Source: Gigantopelta aegis
Lineage: Eukaryota; Mollusca; Gastropoda; Neomphalida; Peltospiridae
Length of the DNA: 64,000 nucleotides
NCBI RefSeq assembly: GCF_016097555.1
Contig: NC_054713.1
Span: forward strand, 38,579,170-38,643,169
Reading direction: 5' to 3'
How positions within the stretch are numbered: the first letter of the stretch is position 1; every line of letters begins with the position of its first letter. Shown here in pieces: positions 1 through 11,384 of the stretch. The translations under genes were made by a program, and so were the position numbers. The notes below the pieces were generated by a model. The model made no database searches, was not told the DNA's origin, and worked only from the letters and a program-made list of their open reading frames with translations.

Positions 1-349
1 TACATTTACATGTTTGTGCGCCTTTTCATAAATGTTTTTTGCTTGTATGAATTCTACATCAAGAACCTCCTATTGTTCAACTGCACAAATTACTCATTTG
101 GCAAAAAGTATTAATATAAATGTCTAAAGATATTATACTGGTGTTTATTGTACTCATTTGGCTATAAGTATTAATATGATGCATAAAAATAAGATAGGCT
201 ACTTGTATTAAAATTGTAATGCTTTTTTCAGCATATGGTATCAACATTAATATTTAGTGTATACTGAGACCAACAAGTTTACCAATTTGTTATTATTGCA
301 CTTTAAAATACAAGCTACATTCAATGACAGTGACACATTTCATTTAAGG
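1..349. other. AT-rich intergenic DNA
   Basis: No gene is seen. A 27-bp AT-rich segment (TACTCATTTGG...AAGTATTAATAT) occurs twice, at about 91-117 and 152-178. Confidence 0.5.
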
Positions 350-509
350 ATTGTCTGTTATTTCTTTTACGTTCATCGGGGGATTACCCAAAAAAAAATC
401 ATCCGCAAACTGTGAATCGGTGAAACCGTTCTCACATACGTTTGTGAAGTTTGTGGATGATTTTTTTTTTTTTCATACCCAGATGAATATAAAAGAAATA
501 ACAGACAAT
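350..509. mobile_element. Short foldback MITE
   Basis: Arms at 350-377 and 482-509 form an imperfect inverted repeat (ATTGTCTGTTATTTCTTTTA). A second inner inverted pair (ATCATCCGCAAACT / AGTTTGTGGATGAT) makes nearly the whole 160 bp self-complementary. I could not define a target duplication. Confidence 0.7.
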
Positions 510-1165
510 ATTTATAATTAAATTTGAATTGTACTTGCTAATAATAACACTAGAAGTTCATACTTTATCTTGAATTATTTTTAGTCGATAAACAATAATG
601 CTCAATAAGACAACTTGCCCATATAAAATGACGTTCCCTGACAACGTAATTTTCATGTTCATTGAGAAATGAAGCGGCGGAGCAGATAATTTTGCCATGC
701 TCGTATACCACTACGGTTTCGAGCATGTCTGTTCCAGATCCCATCTCTGGATAGCCAGGGTCCTGTCCCAGGACAGATTGAGAAATGAACACACTCCCGT
801 TGCTATGTCTGGACCAATGGGATGACGTTACATTGTAATGAATGTAACAGACATTTTATTATTTTGTATTGAAAATCTCCTGTCCGGTATTCTGACATAA
901 TGCTTCTATGATAATCCAGCGTTACAATTTTTTTCATATTGAAAGTCAAGTCTTTTTTAATTTACGCACATTACCAAGTTGCTAAACTTGCATGTCTTAG
1001 TATATGATTTTCATTCAGTTGTTGGAAATACTAAAGAGTGAAATGTAGTAATATATTGTGGTTTTCTAGCAACAGATCAGGGTTCTTAGCATTCTGTTTT
1101 TTAGTCAAATTTATTTATGATCCCCGTTTTAAATTTCAAAATTGCTTTATATATTTCATTAAATA
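510..1165. other. Intergenic DNA without recognisable gene
   Basis: Only short spurious frames occur. The segment at about 700-790 (CGAGCATGTCTGT ... CTGGATAGCCAG) recurs at 24055-24095, so it belongs to a dispersed repeat. Confidence 0.5.
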
Positions 1166-1169
1166 GGAG

Positions 1170-1455
1170 AGGGCGGGATGTAACCTAGTGGTAAAACGAC
1201 CGATCCCCGTCAGTGGACCCATTGGGCTATTTCTCGTTCCAGCCGGTGCACCGCAACTGGTATTTCAAAGGCTGTGTTGTATGTGCTATCCTGTCTGTGG
1301 GATGGTGCATATAAAAGATCCCTTGCTACTAATGGAACATTGTTGCAGGTTTTCTCTATGACTGTGTCAAAATGACCGTATGTTTGGCATCCAATAGCCA
1401 ATGATTAATAAATCAATGTGCTCTAGTGGTGTTGTTAAACAAAACAAACTTTATA
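1170..1455 (+). mobile_element. tRNA-headed SINE (family A, tail 1)
   Basis: The head GGGCGGGATGTAACCTAGTGG resembles a tRNA box A region; the box B part is truncated. The shared core (CTGTCTGTGGGATGGTGCAT, AAAAGATCCCTTGCTACTAA) and the tail GTTGTTAAACAAAACAAACT follow. The flanks TAAATAGGAGA at both ends look like the target duplication. Confidence 0.88.
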
Positions 1456-1771
1456 TAAATAGGAGATTTGGTACTTCAACATTTCATAACCAGTCTCTTA
1501 AAAAAAAAAAAAATTCTTTTAAAGGGAGAACTCCGATCTAAATAATCTTGGATCTGTTGCCATCTTCAGAAAATTGTTAATTCATCGAAGTTTTTATTGA
1601 GGGTTGGGTTTTTTTTCAGTTCTCTCCGTAAATATGAATACCATATGGTTGGTTCTATTTTTATTTTTTACAGTATGTTTCATCCACAACAGAATTGTTG
1701 AAATATTTTGCCAGTATTCTATTTTATGCATGTCATTTCAAGTGTATTAGCTATCATTAAAATAAACTTCC

Positions 1772-2524
1772 ATGGTCATACACATTGTTGTTGTTTCTTT
1801 AACCTAGTCCCCTCCACACACACACACCATGATAACTAAACAATGTGCTACTTCCATCGTCATACACATTGTTGTTGTTTCTTTAACCTAGTCCCCTCCA
1901 CACACACACACACCCTGATAACTAAACAATGTGCTACTTCCATCGTCATACACATTGTTGTTGTTTCTTTAACCTAGTCCCCTCCACACACACACACCCT
2001 GATAACTAAACAATGTGCTACTTCCATCGTCATACACATTGTTGTTGTTTCTTTAACCTAGTCCCCTCCACACACACACCATGATAACTAAACAATGTGC
2101 TACTTCCATGGTCATACACATTGTTGTTGTTTCTTTAACCTAGTCCCCTCCACACACACACACCCTGATAACTAAACAATGTGCTACTTCCATGGTCATA
2201 CACATTGTTGTTGTTTCTTTAACCTAGTCCCCTCCACACACACACACACACACCCTGATAACTAAACAATGTGCTACTTCCATCGTCATACACATTGTTG
2301 TTTCTTTAACCTAGTCCCCTCCACACACACACACACCCTGATAACTAAACAATGTGCTACTTCCATCGTCATACACGTTGTTGTTGTTTCTTTAACCTAG
2401 TCCCCCTCCACACACACACACCCTGATAACTAAACAATGTGCTACTTCCATCGTCATACACGTTGTTGTTTCTTTAACCTAGTCCCCTCCACACACACAC
2501 ACCCTGATAACTAAACAATGTGCT
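1772..2524. repeat. Satellite-like tandem repeat, about 9 units of 82-90 bp
   Basis: The unit begins CATACACATTGTTGTTG, runs through CTTTAACCTAGTCCCCTCC, a (CA)n tract and ends AACAATGTGCTACTTCCAT. Unit starts lie at 1777, 1861, 1947, 2031, 2113, 2197, 2287, 2370 and 2455. Length variation comes from the CA tract and from one or two TTG triplets. Units are over 95% alike by eye. Confidence 0.95.
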
Positions 2525-2649
2525 GAGGTAAGCTTGAATATTTTTTTTTCTTTTTTAAAACTGGATGAGTATTTCATGTTTGTTTTGTGTTTATATGTGT
2601 GAATTAAAGGATATTTTCCAAGACGTACATCTTTAATAATATTTGTGAA

Positions 2650-2985
2650 GTGGGTCTACAGGGTGGTAGGTACTGGGTTCGGATCCCAGTTGAGGCATGG
2701 GATTTTTAATCCAGATACCAACTCCAAACCCTGAGTGAGTGCTCCGCAAGGCTCAATGGGTAGCTGTAAACCACTTGCACCGACCAGTGATCCATAACTG
2801 GTTCAACAAAGGCCATGGTTTGTGCTATTCTGCCTGTGGGAAGTGCAAATAAAAGATCCCTTGCTACTACTCGGAAAGAGTAGTCCATGTAGTGGCGACA
2901 GCGGGTTTCCTCTCCAAATCTGTGTGGTCCTTAACCATATGTCTGACGCCATATAACCGTAAATAAAATGGGTTGAGTGCGGGGT
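2650..2985 (+). mobile_element. tRNA-headed SINE (family B), 5' and 3' truncated
   Basis: Contains the box-B-like GGGTTCGGATCCC, the linker GGGATTTTTAATCCAGATAC, CACTTGCACCGACCAGTGAT and the core AAAAGATCCCTTGCT. The tail stops at GTTGAGTGCG. Confidence 0.85.
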
Positions 2986-3098
2986 GTATGGGTGACTATT
3001 GTGGTCCATTTAGTATTGCAATAGCTAAAATACTATTATGATAGTATTACAATTGTGATAGTAGCATTGAGAATTCTGAAATCGCTTCGATAACTATA

Positions 3099-4698
3099 CT
3101 ACTCAAAAGAATTTAAGGGTCAGACGATATTTTCGCCATTATTTTCTGAATGTCAATTATATTAGCTAGACCATAATGTCACGCATGGTATTGTTCCATT
3201 TTGACGAAAGTGGGTCTAAGCAACCCATAAATGAATTAAAATCCACTGTCATTGACACTGTCGACTAGTTCTAATGGCGAAAACATGCTTACATTTGCAC
3301 GTAAATTAGGGCGAAAGCGAAAGGTCTGCTAAGTGCCCATAACTTGCTTTTTCACAAAGCGCTTCATTTGCACGCTTTGCATGTGTATTCCATGTTCCCA
3401 ATGCTGAATTTCCGTATAATTGGAGCTTGCGTTCGTGTACGGTGCACTCCAAATTCGACAATGGTACGACGTCAGCTGACTATCGAAGATCGAGGAAGGG
3501 CTATTGCTTGGCTTCAGGATGGCAATACGCAAAGAAATGTTGCTCTGAGACTTGGTGTCAGTCAGAGTGTCGTTGGCCGACTGTGGCAACGGTACCAAGC
3601 AACGAATTCTGTTCGAAATCGTCCACGTTCGGGAAGACCCCGGAGCACTACAAATAGAGAGGACCGCTACATCACCAATATGGCTCTACGTCAACGCACA
3701 ACCACTGCACGCCGATTACGTGACAATCTGCGGACTGCGACTGGAACTCGAGTGTCTGATCAAACCATACGCAATCATCTGAGAGCCAATAATCTACGCT
3801 GCCGTCGCCAGGCTGTTCGACCTCCACTCCTACCACGTCACAGAACGGCCAGATGTCACTGGTGCACGCTTCATCTGCGGTGGCAATGTGTTCAGTGGGG
3901 TCGAGTGATGTTCACTGATGAGTCCAGGTTTAGTCTCCAGTTTAACGACGGTCGGGTTCGTGTCTACAGACGTCCTGGGGAGCGCTTCGCTGACGTTAAC
4001 GTTAGACAACGTCACCGGTTCGGTGGTGGCAGCGTCATGGTGTGGGGCGGCATCTCTATCCACCACAGGACCCCCCTCTATGTGGTGGATGGCAATCTGA
4101 ATGGAATCCGCTATCTGAATGAGATTATCCGGCCGTTGGTTCTCCCAGGCCTTCAGCAGATTGGCGGCGGGGCAGTTCTGCAGGATGGCAATGCCAGACC
4201 CCACCGCGCCAGGGTGGTAACGGACTTTCTCAGACAACAAGTTATCGCCAGGATGGATTGGCCAGCATATTCGCCTGACTTGGCCCCAATAGAGACGCCT
4301 GGGACGAATTAGGCAGGAGAGTTCGGGATAACCATGCCCCTCCGGCCAACCTTCATGATCTGGGTCAACTTCTTATGGCAGAGTGGCAGGCCATTCCCCA
4401 AAAGAGTTCTTCAGACGTCTGATCAACAGCATGAGGCAACGATGTGTCGAGTGTATTCGCGCCAGGGGTGGATTCACACACTATTAAACGAATGTTCTAA
4501 TGTGTAAAATCCATGTTTGACAACCTTCAACTTTGACAGCATGTCATGTAACTTTCTTGTATACAGTGACGTTTATTTGTGTTTTTTTGTAAATATGGAA
4601 CAATAAATTAAATTTTTGGTGTAGTTTACATCATCAATCTAATACACTCTGAAACTTATTTGGTTATAAATTTTTGACCCTTAAATTCTTTTGAGTAG
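3099..4698 (+). mobile_element. Tc1-like DNA transposon with TIRs and TA target duplication
   Basis: Perfect 23-bp terminal inverted repeats (3099-3121 and 4676-4698; they open CTACTCAAAAGAATTTAAGG) are flanked by TA at 3097-3098 and 4699-4700. The 1600-bp length and a single transposase frame fit the Tc1 group. The element landed in an older repeat full of TATCGATAG-like motifs: similar sequence occurs at 3012-3096 and 4830-4975. Confidence 0.93.
3461..4496 (+). pseudogene. Tc1-family transposase, one frameshift
   Basis: The frame starts best at the ATG at 3461 (MVRRQLTIEDRGRAIAWLQD), although it is open from 3344. Helix-turn-helix regions cover roughly the first 110 residues, including RNRPRSGRPRSTT. 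The catalytic core shows FTDESRFS, GGGSVMVWGGIS, LQDGNARPHRA and DWPAYSPDLAPIE, matching the DDE triad of Tc1 transposases. One base appears to be missing at about 4296, just after PIE: the next codons read through AWDELGRRVRDNHAP in the following frame. The first catalytic D and the second (LQDGNARPH) are present. Otherwise the gene is nearly whole, which suggests fairly recent activity of the family. It should cut and reinsert DNA at TA sites when intact. Confidence 0.88.
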
Positions 4699-4703
4699 TA
4701 TAA

Positions 4704-6126
4704 TATGAATAGATATTTCGCAAAACTATTCACTTCAGTCTTCCAATATGTATCTATGCATGTGTTTGAGAGAGATTGCGTGTGTACGTATGTCTATACT
4801 TGGTTATTTGCAATAGTGATAACAATATCACTATAGGTAGTTAAACCATGCATTGGTCATAAACCATATACTATGCACACTATCGATAGTTGAGCAAACA
4901 ATTGCGATAGTTAAATTAACTATCGAGGCATGGACTATCGCAACATCGATAGTTCCATGTACTGTTACACCACTAGTGGCGGGGGGAGGGTTAGGTAATC
5001 TAGATTAGTTTCCCCACGACCGGTATATCAAATGTGTTGCATCTTGTCTGGAGGAAAGTGGGTACGGTTATAGAATATGTCCGCCACCTAAATACAACCA
5101 TTTACTATACACTAAATAACGAATATGTAATTTTCTATAATTTTTACTACTCTGACGATTACTAAAATAAAGCCAATAACTCGAGTTAATTTCCATTTTA
5201 TTTTATTTTAAGAACTTTGCGTTATTTTGTGTTTTATTTCAGGAACGGTTAGGGTTTTGTTTGTTTTAGGAACATAGGGTCGTGATTTTCTGTTTTACTT
5301 TATTTTAATTTAGGAACTTTGTCGGTCGATTGTTACAGAGGAGTGTTGATAGCCTACACAGCTACAGAGTGATTAGGGTTAGCAAGGGGGGCTGGGGGGG
5401 CTGCCCCCCCCCCCCAAATAAGTCTTAATGTCCATATTTTTATTTTATTTTTCTTCTAAATAAATGTTTTTTCTTTCTTTATTTTTCCTCCGCAAAAAAA
5501 CATGCCCCACTTTTTTTAAGAATCCCCACCAAAAAATCCCCCTTTTAACAAAAGGATTAGTGGCGGACAGATTCTATAACCGCTCCGGAAAGTGTATACA
5601 AGAGATCCCGGAGCATGACCGAACAGCTTGCTCCGAGTGTGCACGCAAAGCCCTATGACCTGACCTGTGACCTAGCTAAATAGTTCAGGCTCTTTTAAGG
5701 GCCCCTATGGGCAACCTAGGGAGACAAATTACAATGCCACTTAGGTCCCCTTAACGAGCCCATCTCGGCTTACTAATCTTCCAAAACTATACGTATCCTT
5801 TATTTTTGGATAGACCGTTCAAAATTGCGCCTAATTTCCTTCTCAAAAGTGTGCACCATGTCTCTTTGGACTCATCCTCCGGGACTTGAAATTCCGTAAC
5901 ACCATACCACCCTCTCTGCCTGTTACCGACTCCTGTCTGACTGCTGGTGCTCCCATGCACCTGCCAATGCAGGCGCCCCCCCCCCCCCCCAACCCCTCCT
6001 CAATCCCACCTCACCCTTTCCTGTCTTGGACGGAGTGACCGGCTGAGGTAGACATCTGTGCCCAGGGAGGCGTGACCTACAACAGCTTCTTCTGAATGTG
6101 CATGTTAAACACTGACCTGACCTGAC
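4704..6126. other. Gene-free stretch with dispersed repeats
   Basis: 4830-4975 holds many TATCGATAG-like motifs and continues the repeat split by the Tc1 element. 5395-5415 is a G/C homopolymer region. 5565-6125 is a more GC-rich block with CCTGACCTGTGACC at 5660 and CTGACCTGACCTTTGACC at 6112, likely another dispersed repeat that I cannot classify. No gene is seen. Confidence 0.45.
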
Positions 6127-6412
6127 CTTTGACCTAGCCCAGTCAGTAGATCACTTACCTGAGGTGTTTGTATTGCATGATCAAACCACCTTGTTGGATA
6201 CATTCTCTGACTGGTATATCAATGTTGGTGGTATGTGCTGTCCTGTCTGGAGGAAAGTGCATAAATAAAAGATCACTTGCTGCTAATAGAAAAGTGTAGC
6301 AGGTTTTCTCTAAGAAGACTATCAAAAAATTACCAAATGTTTGACATCCAACAGCCAGTGATAAATAAATCAATGTGCTCTAGTGGTGTCATTAAACAAA
6401 ACAAAGTTTTAA
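6127..6412 (+). mobile_element. tRNA-headed SINE, tail 1
   Basis: The head CCTAGCCCAGTCAGTAGATC is a third head type, with ACCTGAGGTG following. The core (GGTATGTGCTGTCCTGTCTG) and the tail ATCAATGTGCTCTAGTGGTG plus TTAAACAAAACAAAG follow. Confidence 0.82.
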
Positions 6413-6426
6413 ACTTTATTATAAAA

Positions 6427-6480
6427 TAGGGGCAGGATTTAGCCTGAGGTGCTTGTGTCACAGGATCGAATCACCACTTC
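6427..6480 (+). mobile_element. Isolated SINE head
   Basis: GGGGCAGGATTTAGCC followed by GAGGTGCTTGTGTCACAGGA matches only the tRNA-like head of the third SINE head type, lying 15 bp after the preceding SINE. Confidence 0.6.
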
Positions 6481-7497
6481 TGTCGCTAATATTCACAGAA
6501 ACAGCAACAGGTAATGGATTCGACTTTTTGTAAGTTCTAGACAACAAACACTTCCTATTATAGTCTGTTTCAGTAAAATTTAGATTACCTAAATGAGATA
6601 AATATAAATGGTGTTCCATGCTTCTTAGTGTGGATAACACAAAATGACAATATAAAAAAGGCCAATGTCAAAATTTATGATCATTATTCAACAAAAGTTG
6701 CCGGTTATTAAATGTGTCAATGAGCACAAATAGTGTTCGTTAGAAATACTGTATAGGACAATCAATGATAATCTTGAAACAGACTATAGCTAAAAATAGG
6801 CCAAGCTGCAACTTGTAAGCTTTATAGACTGAACAGCCATATTGGTTGTGTTGTGTCACTTGGAGGGAAATTCAAAGTATGCTTGGATGTTTATGTCAAC
6901 AAATAAAATAAAAGACTGATTTCATTTGTGGATTTATAAATTACAATAAGGTATGTACTGAAGCTTCTATGTAAACTTTGGTTGATTATTACAGCACCGA
7001 CAGCCTTGTTGACAGGTGATACAAAAACACGTTGATCGAGGCTGGTAAAGTATACTGTTAGTGCATTAATTCAGAGGGGTTTTTCAGTCAAAGTGTTATC
7101 TACCAGTTTTATACATATATTCACAATCAAGATGTGCTGTTTTAACAATTGTTTTATGAATTAAATTAACGTTGTTTGTTTGTTTACAAACATACCCCAA
7201 TACTTGTTTTAAGAAGTAATGTAATGTCATTAACATCCTAAACATGCGCAGACTTTAGTGCCGGCACACTTAGGTGACATGAGTGTATACATGCATGTAT
7301 GCCTTGTTGGTTATAACAATTTTTGACTTTCTGCTGTTATTGTCATTAGAGATAAGAAAACTACATTTAAATACAAAGTCAAAAATGGATTAGTTATACA
7401 TGTAAATGTGATTTCAGATCTCGTATCGTTTGGCAGGGAAAGGGGATTGATACATGTAAGTCGTCTTGAGAAGGAAAACCAGACTCCCATGTCCTCC
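6481..7497. other. AT-rich intergenic DNA
   Basis: No gene, RNA or clear repeat structure seen in this stretch on either strand. Confidence 0.4.
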
Positions 7498-7503
7498 CTT
7501 TAG

Positions 7504-7988
7504 CAGACCTCTCAAGTCTCACGGTTTTCAGCAAAATCTCATGGTCTCACAGTAAGCCGTGAAAATCTCAGTTTTTCAAAAATCACAGGGTTTTTTTGGA
7601 AAATCTCACGGTTTTTCTCGTAAATAAAAATCCATTGTAGTTAAAACAATTTCTGTTGTTGCTCAGTCAAGTTCTCGGCCAATCCGGCCAGAAATAACAA
7701 AGTGAGTGGACTGGACACAACAATCCATATTTAGAAGATCAATGCCAAATAACGTTATCGCTACCAGTCTCTCGCATTCTTGTTGAGAGTTTGCAAGCGT
7801 GATGTAGAAGTGAAAATTGCCTGATGTCACCTGTCAAATATTGCTTTCTACACAAAAGAATAACCACTTTATTTTGCTTAGCACTTGATTATGTATGAAT
7901 AGCCGTCAATCTCCAGGTTTTTACTGAAATCTCCAGGTTTTTGGGTTTCAGTGTCCAGGTTTCTAGTGCCTCGAGGTTGAGAGGTCTG
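7504..7988. mobile_element. MITE with CAGACCTCTCAA ends and 6-bp target duplication
   Basis: Left end CAGACCTCTCAA and right end TTGAGAGGTCTG are perfect inverted repeats flanked by CTTTAG at 7498-7503 and 7989-7994. Both ends carry short internal repeats (CTCACGG / TCTCCAGG phrases). Ends beginning CAG suggest the hAT group. It lies just downstream of ANKRD46. Confidence 0.85.
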
Positions 7989-7994
7989 CTTTAG

Positions 7995-8100
7995 ATCAGG
8001 GAACATTTTGTTTTCAAAATCTTGATTAGTGATATTTCTAGTCAATTAAACATTAACAACTAGTTGTTTAATGTTTTAAAATTGCGTAGTGAATTGCAGC
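7995..8100. repeat. Dispersed repeat shared with 62757-62870
   Basis: GGGAACATTTTGTTTTCAAA and the following bases (to TCTAGTCAATTAAA) recur near-identically at 62762. This is ANKRD46 3'-flanking or 3' UTR DNA here. Confidence 0.7.
8067..8072 (-). promoter_or_regulatory. Candidate ANKRD46 polyadenylation signal (ATTAAA)
   Basis: A minus-strand ATTAAA is about 140 bases past the stop at 8210. An alternative minus-strand AATAAA at 7873-7868 lies inside the MITE at 7504-7988. The choice between them cannot be made from sequence. Confidence 0.3.
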
Positions 8101-8209
8101 ACGATACTGAACAAAATCTTCCCTGTAGATTCACCCCTGCACAACTCAACCCATAAGACATTCTGCATTCAAGTCTGATATTCAAATACAAATGTATTTA
8201 AAAACAAAT

Positions 8210-11200
8210 TTAAAGTCTGATTTTGTAACTCTGGGAATCCAGTGGGATTTGGTCCTCAGCCTGCCAACGGAAGCCAGTGATGATGTATGTGATGTAGAGA
8301 GAAAAAGCCAGAAGCCCGACAACCAGGAGAAGAATGTTCCGTCCGCCAAGATCACAATAGAACTCATGCCAAATACTCGGCAGTGTGGCCACACAGTTTG
8401 TCATCAAATGCCGAGCTTTGGATCCAGACTTTTCACAATTTTCCAAAGTCTTGAAAAGTTTGATGACATCTTTCCCAACTCCTCTTCGGTATGCCAGCTG
8501 CCTTGGTGTGTGACCCATCACATTGCTGAAATAAACAACAAACATATTTTGTATTCAGGTACAACAGACCAGTGATACAAATAAGAATTTTTTTTTTACT
8601 AGTCCACCGAACAAATACATCTAAAACTTTATTTGTCTGCCAATATTTTCACTTGTCCAAATAAATGATTTGTTTTATTCAAGTACCAGGATAATGTTTG
8701 TGATTGTTCAAAATGAAACTGCACTGAAAATTTGTACTTGTCCACTGGACAACCAGAGGCACATTTTGCTTGTCAGAATAGATTTTCACTTGTCAAAACA
8801 AACGGACAAGTGCTTATTTCGAACACTGAAGACCTAAACAAATCAAAATTCCACTATTGCTAACTGTGTTTTCTCTAACTGCAAACAATAGTATAATACA
8901 AGTTTGCAAGTTATAAGGAACAGTGACTGCAACTTTTGGAAAATTCTAGGTGTGCTAAGTGCAGTGTTTGAGATTAAAAAATTGCAGGCAGTATCCCAGC
9001 TAGATACTAACATTTCAGAATCTGGTATCCAACCTGAGAATTTAGTATCCCACTTTTAGATATGGTTACCTGACATTCAAATATAGCAAGCAATCCAATT
9101 TTAATTTTAATAAATAAACAAAAGGCTGTATTGGCTGAAAATATTTTATTTAATGGCTACTTGCCTTTTCAGTATTTTTATCGACTTTGGAATTTACTAG
9201 GCCTAATTACGGAAAACTTAAGACTGGAAGGAAACATCCCCCAAAAAACAATAGCGACCTAGCGGTTCCCAGTCTTTTGCTATGCCGCTATTGCTCCAGT
9301 GTAGCATTAGACTGGGTACGAACTCGAAAATACTGTTACTTAACTGCATCTGTAAATGACGACTTACGAAAAACAAACACTCAGGATAAAAAAAACACAA
9401 CATTATATGGTATCCCGGCTGGATACTGGATTCTTGAAGTCTGGTATCCAAAATTAAAATCCGGTATCCCCGGAATATTGGGATACCGTTAATCTCGAAC
9501 ACTGAAGTGTCATGTAAATGTTAAATACTCATACATATCTTAGTGTCCAATCTGTTTAATATTCTGACAATATCGCCCAAAAGTAGATATCTTTGAAAAT
9601 GTTTCAAGCAAGAACCTCCCTGCAGCACCATCTGCAATCTGCGGGACACACCTCTTACACCCACCCTCTCCACTGCCCCAGTGTCAAATTCCTTCCAACG
9701 ACCCTGCTAATAGTTTCTGGTACTCATCCTTTTGTAGATAGGGGCAGGACGCAGGCCAGTGGGAACATGCGTGCCTAATTAATCTAGATCAATCCACGTT
9801 GTGTGTGCCCCGCTCCTCACACACACAAACTTTTTGGTATCTCCTTACACCCGTACTTAATGTAACTGAAAGACTTCCGAACGTTCCACCATGTATGCTA
9901 ATACATGTACTATCACTAACCCTAAACCTAGCCCGAGTACTCTGACTGTAAGAGAGCTAGACGAACATTTGGACATAAACACGCTCTCATTACAGTCAGA
10001 GACCAGCCTATGTCTTTTTTTGGCAATTCCTGACTACCAAACGGTAGGCAACGAGTCCCGCTCTAATACCACAACAATCCTATGTTTGACGTCAAATACC
10101 TTTACATCAATCATTTTCGAGTTAAGTGATACAAAAAAATCCACATATTAATCACTAATACACATACTACAGAAAGAAACCCGACAGCACCCACATTCAG
10201 CTACGCTTCGTGACACTCCGTTGCAACAATTACAAAGCTCGGCGATCTATTTCGAGACTGGGCGATTCCGCCTTGTGCAGCAGTTACAGGGGTCGTCTCA
10301 TAAGAGGAGGCAGTACGTAGCACATACTTTTGCCGTATCCTGTCGATAACACCCCAAATGTATCCTTCAAATTCAAAATGGAATCAATAATGTGTAATTG
10401 TTTTGGTTTAATGACGTAATGAAATCCAAATTCATCCAAAACGGCATTAGCCAACTCTTCCATGTTGTAACTTCACTTGATATGAGACGGCCCCTGTAAC
10501 TGCTGCACAAGGCGGAATCGCCCAGTGCGCGATCACGTGGTCTACGTCTCAAAATAGATCGCCGAGCTTTGCAATTGTTGCGATGGAGTGTCACGAAGCG
10601 TAGCTGAATGTGGGTGCTGTCGGGTTTCTTTCTGTAGTATGTGTATTAGTGATTAATATGTGGATTTTTTTGTATCACTTAACTCGAAAATGATTGATGT
10701 AAAGGTATTTGACGTCAAACATAGGATTGTTGTGGTATTAGAGTGGGACTCGTTGCCTACCGTTTGGTAGTCAGGAATTGCCAAAAAAAGACATAGGTTG
10801 GTCTCTGACTGTAATGAGAGCGTGTTTATGTCCAAATGTCCGTCTAGCTCTCTTACAGTCAGAGTACTCGGGCTACCCTAAACCTAAGCCTGAATGAACT
10901 GAATGCTGGAACGTTCGGAAGTCTTGCCCTTCAACTAAAATTACCAAGCCTTCACGTGCGCTCCAAATTCCACAAGAACTTTGATTGAATCATCATGTCC
11001 GCACCAGTGGAGGGGCGTGTTGCCATGGTTATCTAAATTGTTGGCGTCTGCCCCTTCCTCGAGAAGCAGTCTGATGATGTGAGGGTTTCCTCGACACGCC
11101 GCTAGGTGTAGCAACGATCGTCCAGCGTCGTCGCACTCGTTAACGTTGCACGTGCCTTTTCTCAAAACGGCCTCGGCCCGTGCAAAATCGTTCTCCAAAA

Positions 11201-11267
11201 TGGCGTCTCGAAGTTCATGACCATTTTCCATGGTGTCCAAGCAGAAGCTAAAATCGAACTCCTCCAT
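8210..11267 (-). CDS. ANKRD46: ANKRD46-like ankyrin repeat tail-anchored protein (2 coding exons)
   Basis: Coding exons are 11267-10945 and 8525-8210, joined by a GT-AG intron whose split codon gives Cys108; together they encode 212 residues and a stop. The start is the ATG at 11267. Residues about 15-135 hold ankyrin repeats (motifs GRSLLHLAACRGN, GNTPLHWCGH, GHTPRQLAYRRG). A linker follows, then one hydrophobic segment at about 171-192 (ILLLVVGLLAFSLYITYIIT) close to the C-terminus, as in a tail-anchored membrane protein. Repeat spacing, the Cys at the exon junction and the terminal membrane segment fit vertebrate ANKRD46 (about 228 residues) from memory. The molecular role of this family is poorly known. 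The gene is divergent from TMEM185. Its only coding intron contains two hAT-like MITEs and a 1-kb foldback. I am confident of the family and exon structure; UTRs are unknown. Confidence 0.9.
8570..8828. mobile_element. hAT-like MITE beside ANKRD46 exon 2
   Basis: Ends CAGTGATACAAATAAG and CTTATTTCGAACACTG are imperfect inverted repeats; flanks CAGAC and AAGAC are a 5-bp duplication with one mismatch. Its edge is 44 bp from the exon 2 acceptor, so it reaches the likely branch-point zone of the ANKRD46 intron. Confidence 0.75.
8962..9504. mobile_element. hAT-like MITE (CAGTGTTYGAGATTAA ends), AAGTG duplication
   Basis: The left end CAGTGTTTGAGATTAA and right end TTAATCTCGAACACTG pair; AAGTG flanks both sides (8957-8961, 9505-9509). 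Inside are repeated GGTATCC phrases. Copies of the same family lie at 54070-54733 and 61111-61296. Located in the ANKRD46 intron. Confidence 0.92.
9871..10924. mobile_element. Outer MITE (AGACTTCCGAACGTTCC ends) hosting a foldback
   Basis: The tips AGACTTCCGAACGTTCC and GGAACGTTCGGAAGTCT are exact inverted repeats. Without the foldback inside it would be roughly 110 bp, with a CCCTAAACCTA centre. A second copy is at 15156-15952. Confidence 0.8.
9931..10873. mobile_element. 943-bp foldback element with about 370-bp arms
   Basis: The arms 9931-10303 and 10480-10873 are inverted copies beginning GCCCGAGTACTCTGACTG, flanked by TA. Each arm contains its own smaller hairpin (CTCTGACTGTAAGAGAGC against GCTCTCATTACAGTCAGAG). 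One open frame on each strand is simply the same arm read from both sides and is not a gene. The right arm has about 20 bp extra. Located in the ANKRD46 intron. Confidence 0.9.
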
Positions 11268-11384
11268 TCATTACTTGATAAAATAATCTCCAGTTTGCTC
11301 CCCCTTTTTTTTCTTTTTTTCTTCACAGAGTTTCGTCTGATTTTCGAGTCACAACAAAAAAATTGTAAACATTCCATCAAATTA

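Noticed and set aside
9891-10835. Matching open frames on both strands, looking like a duplicated gene
   Set aside because: They are the two arms of one foldback element read in opposite directions; there is no known domain.
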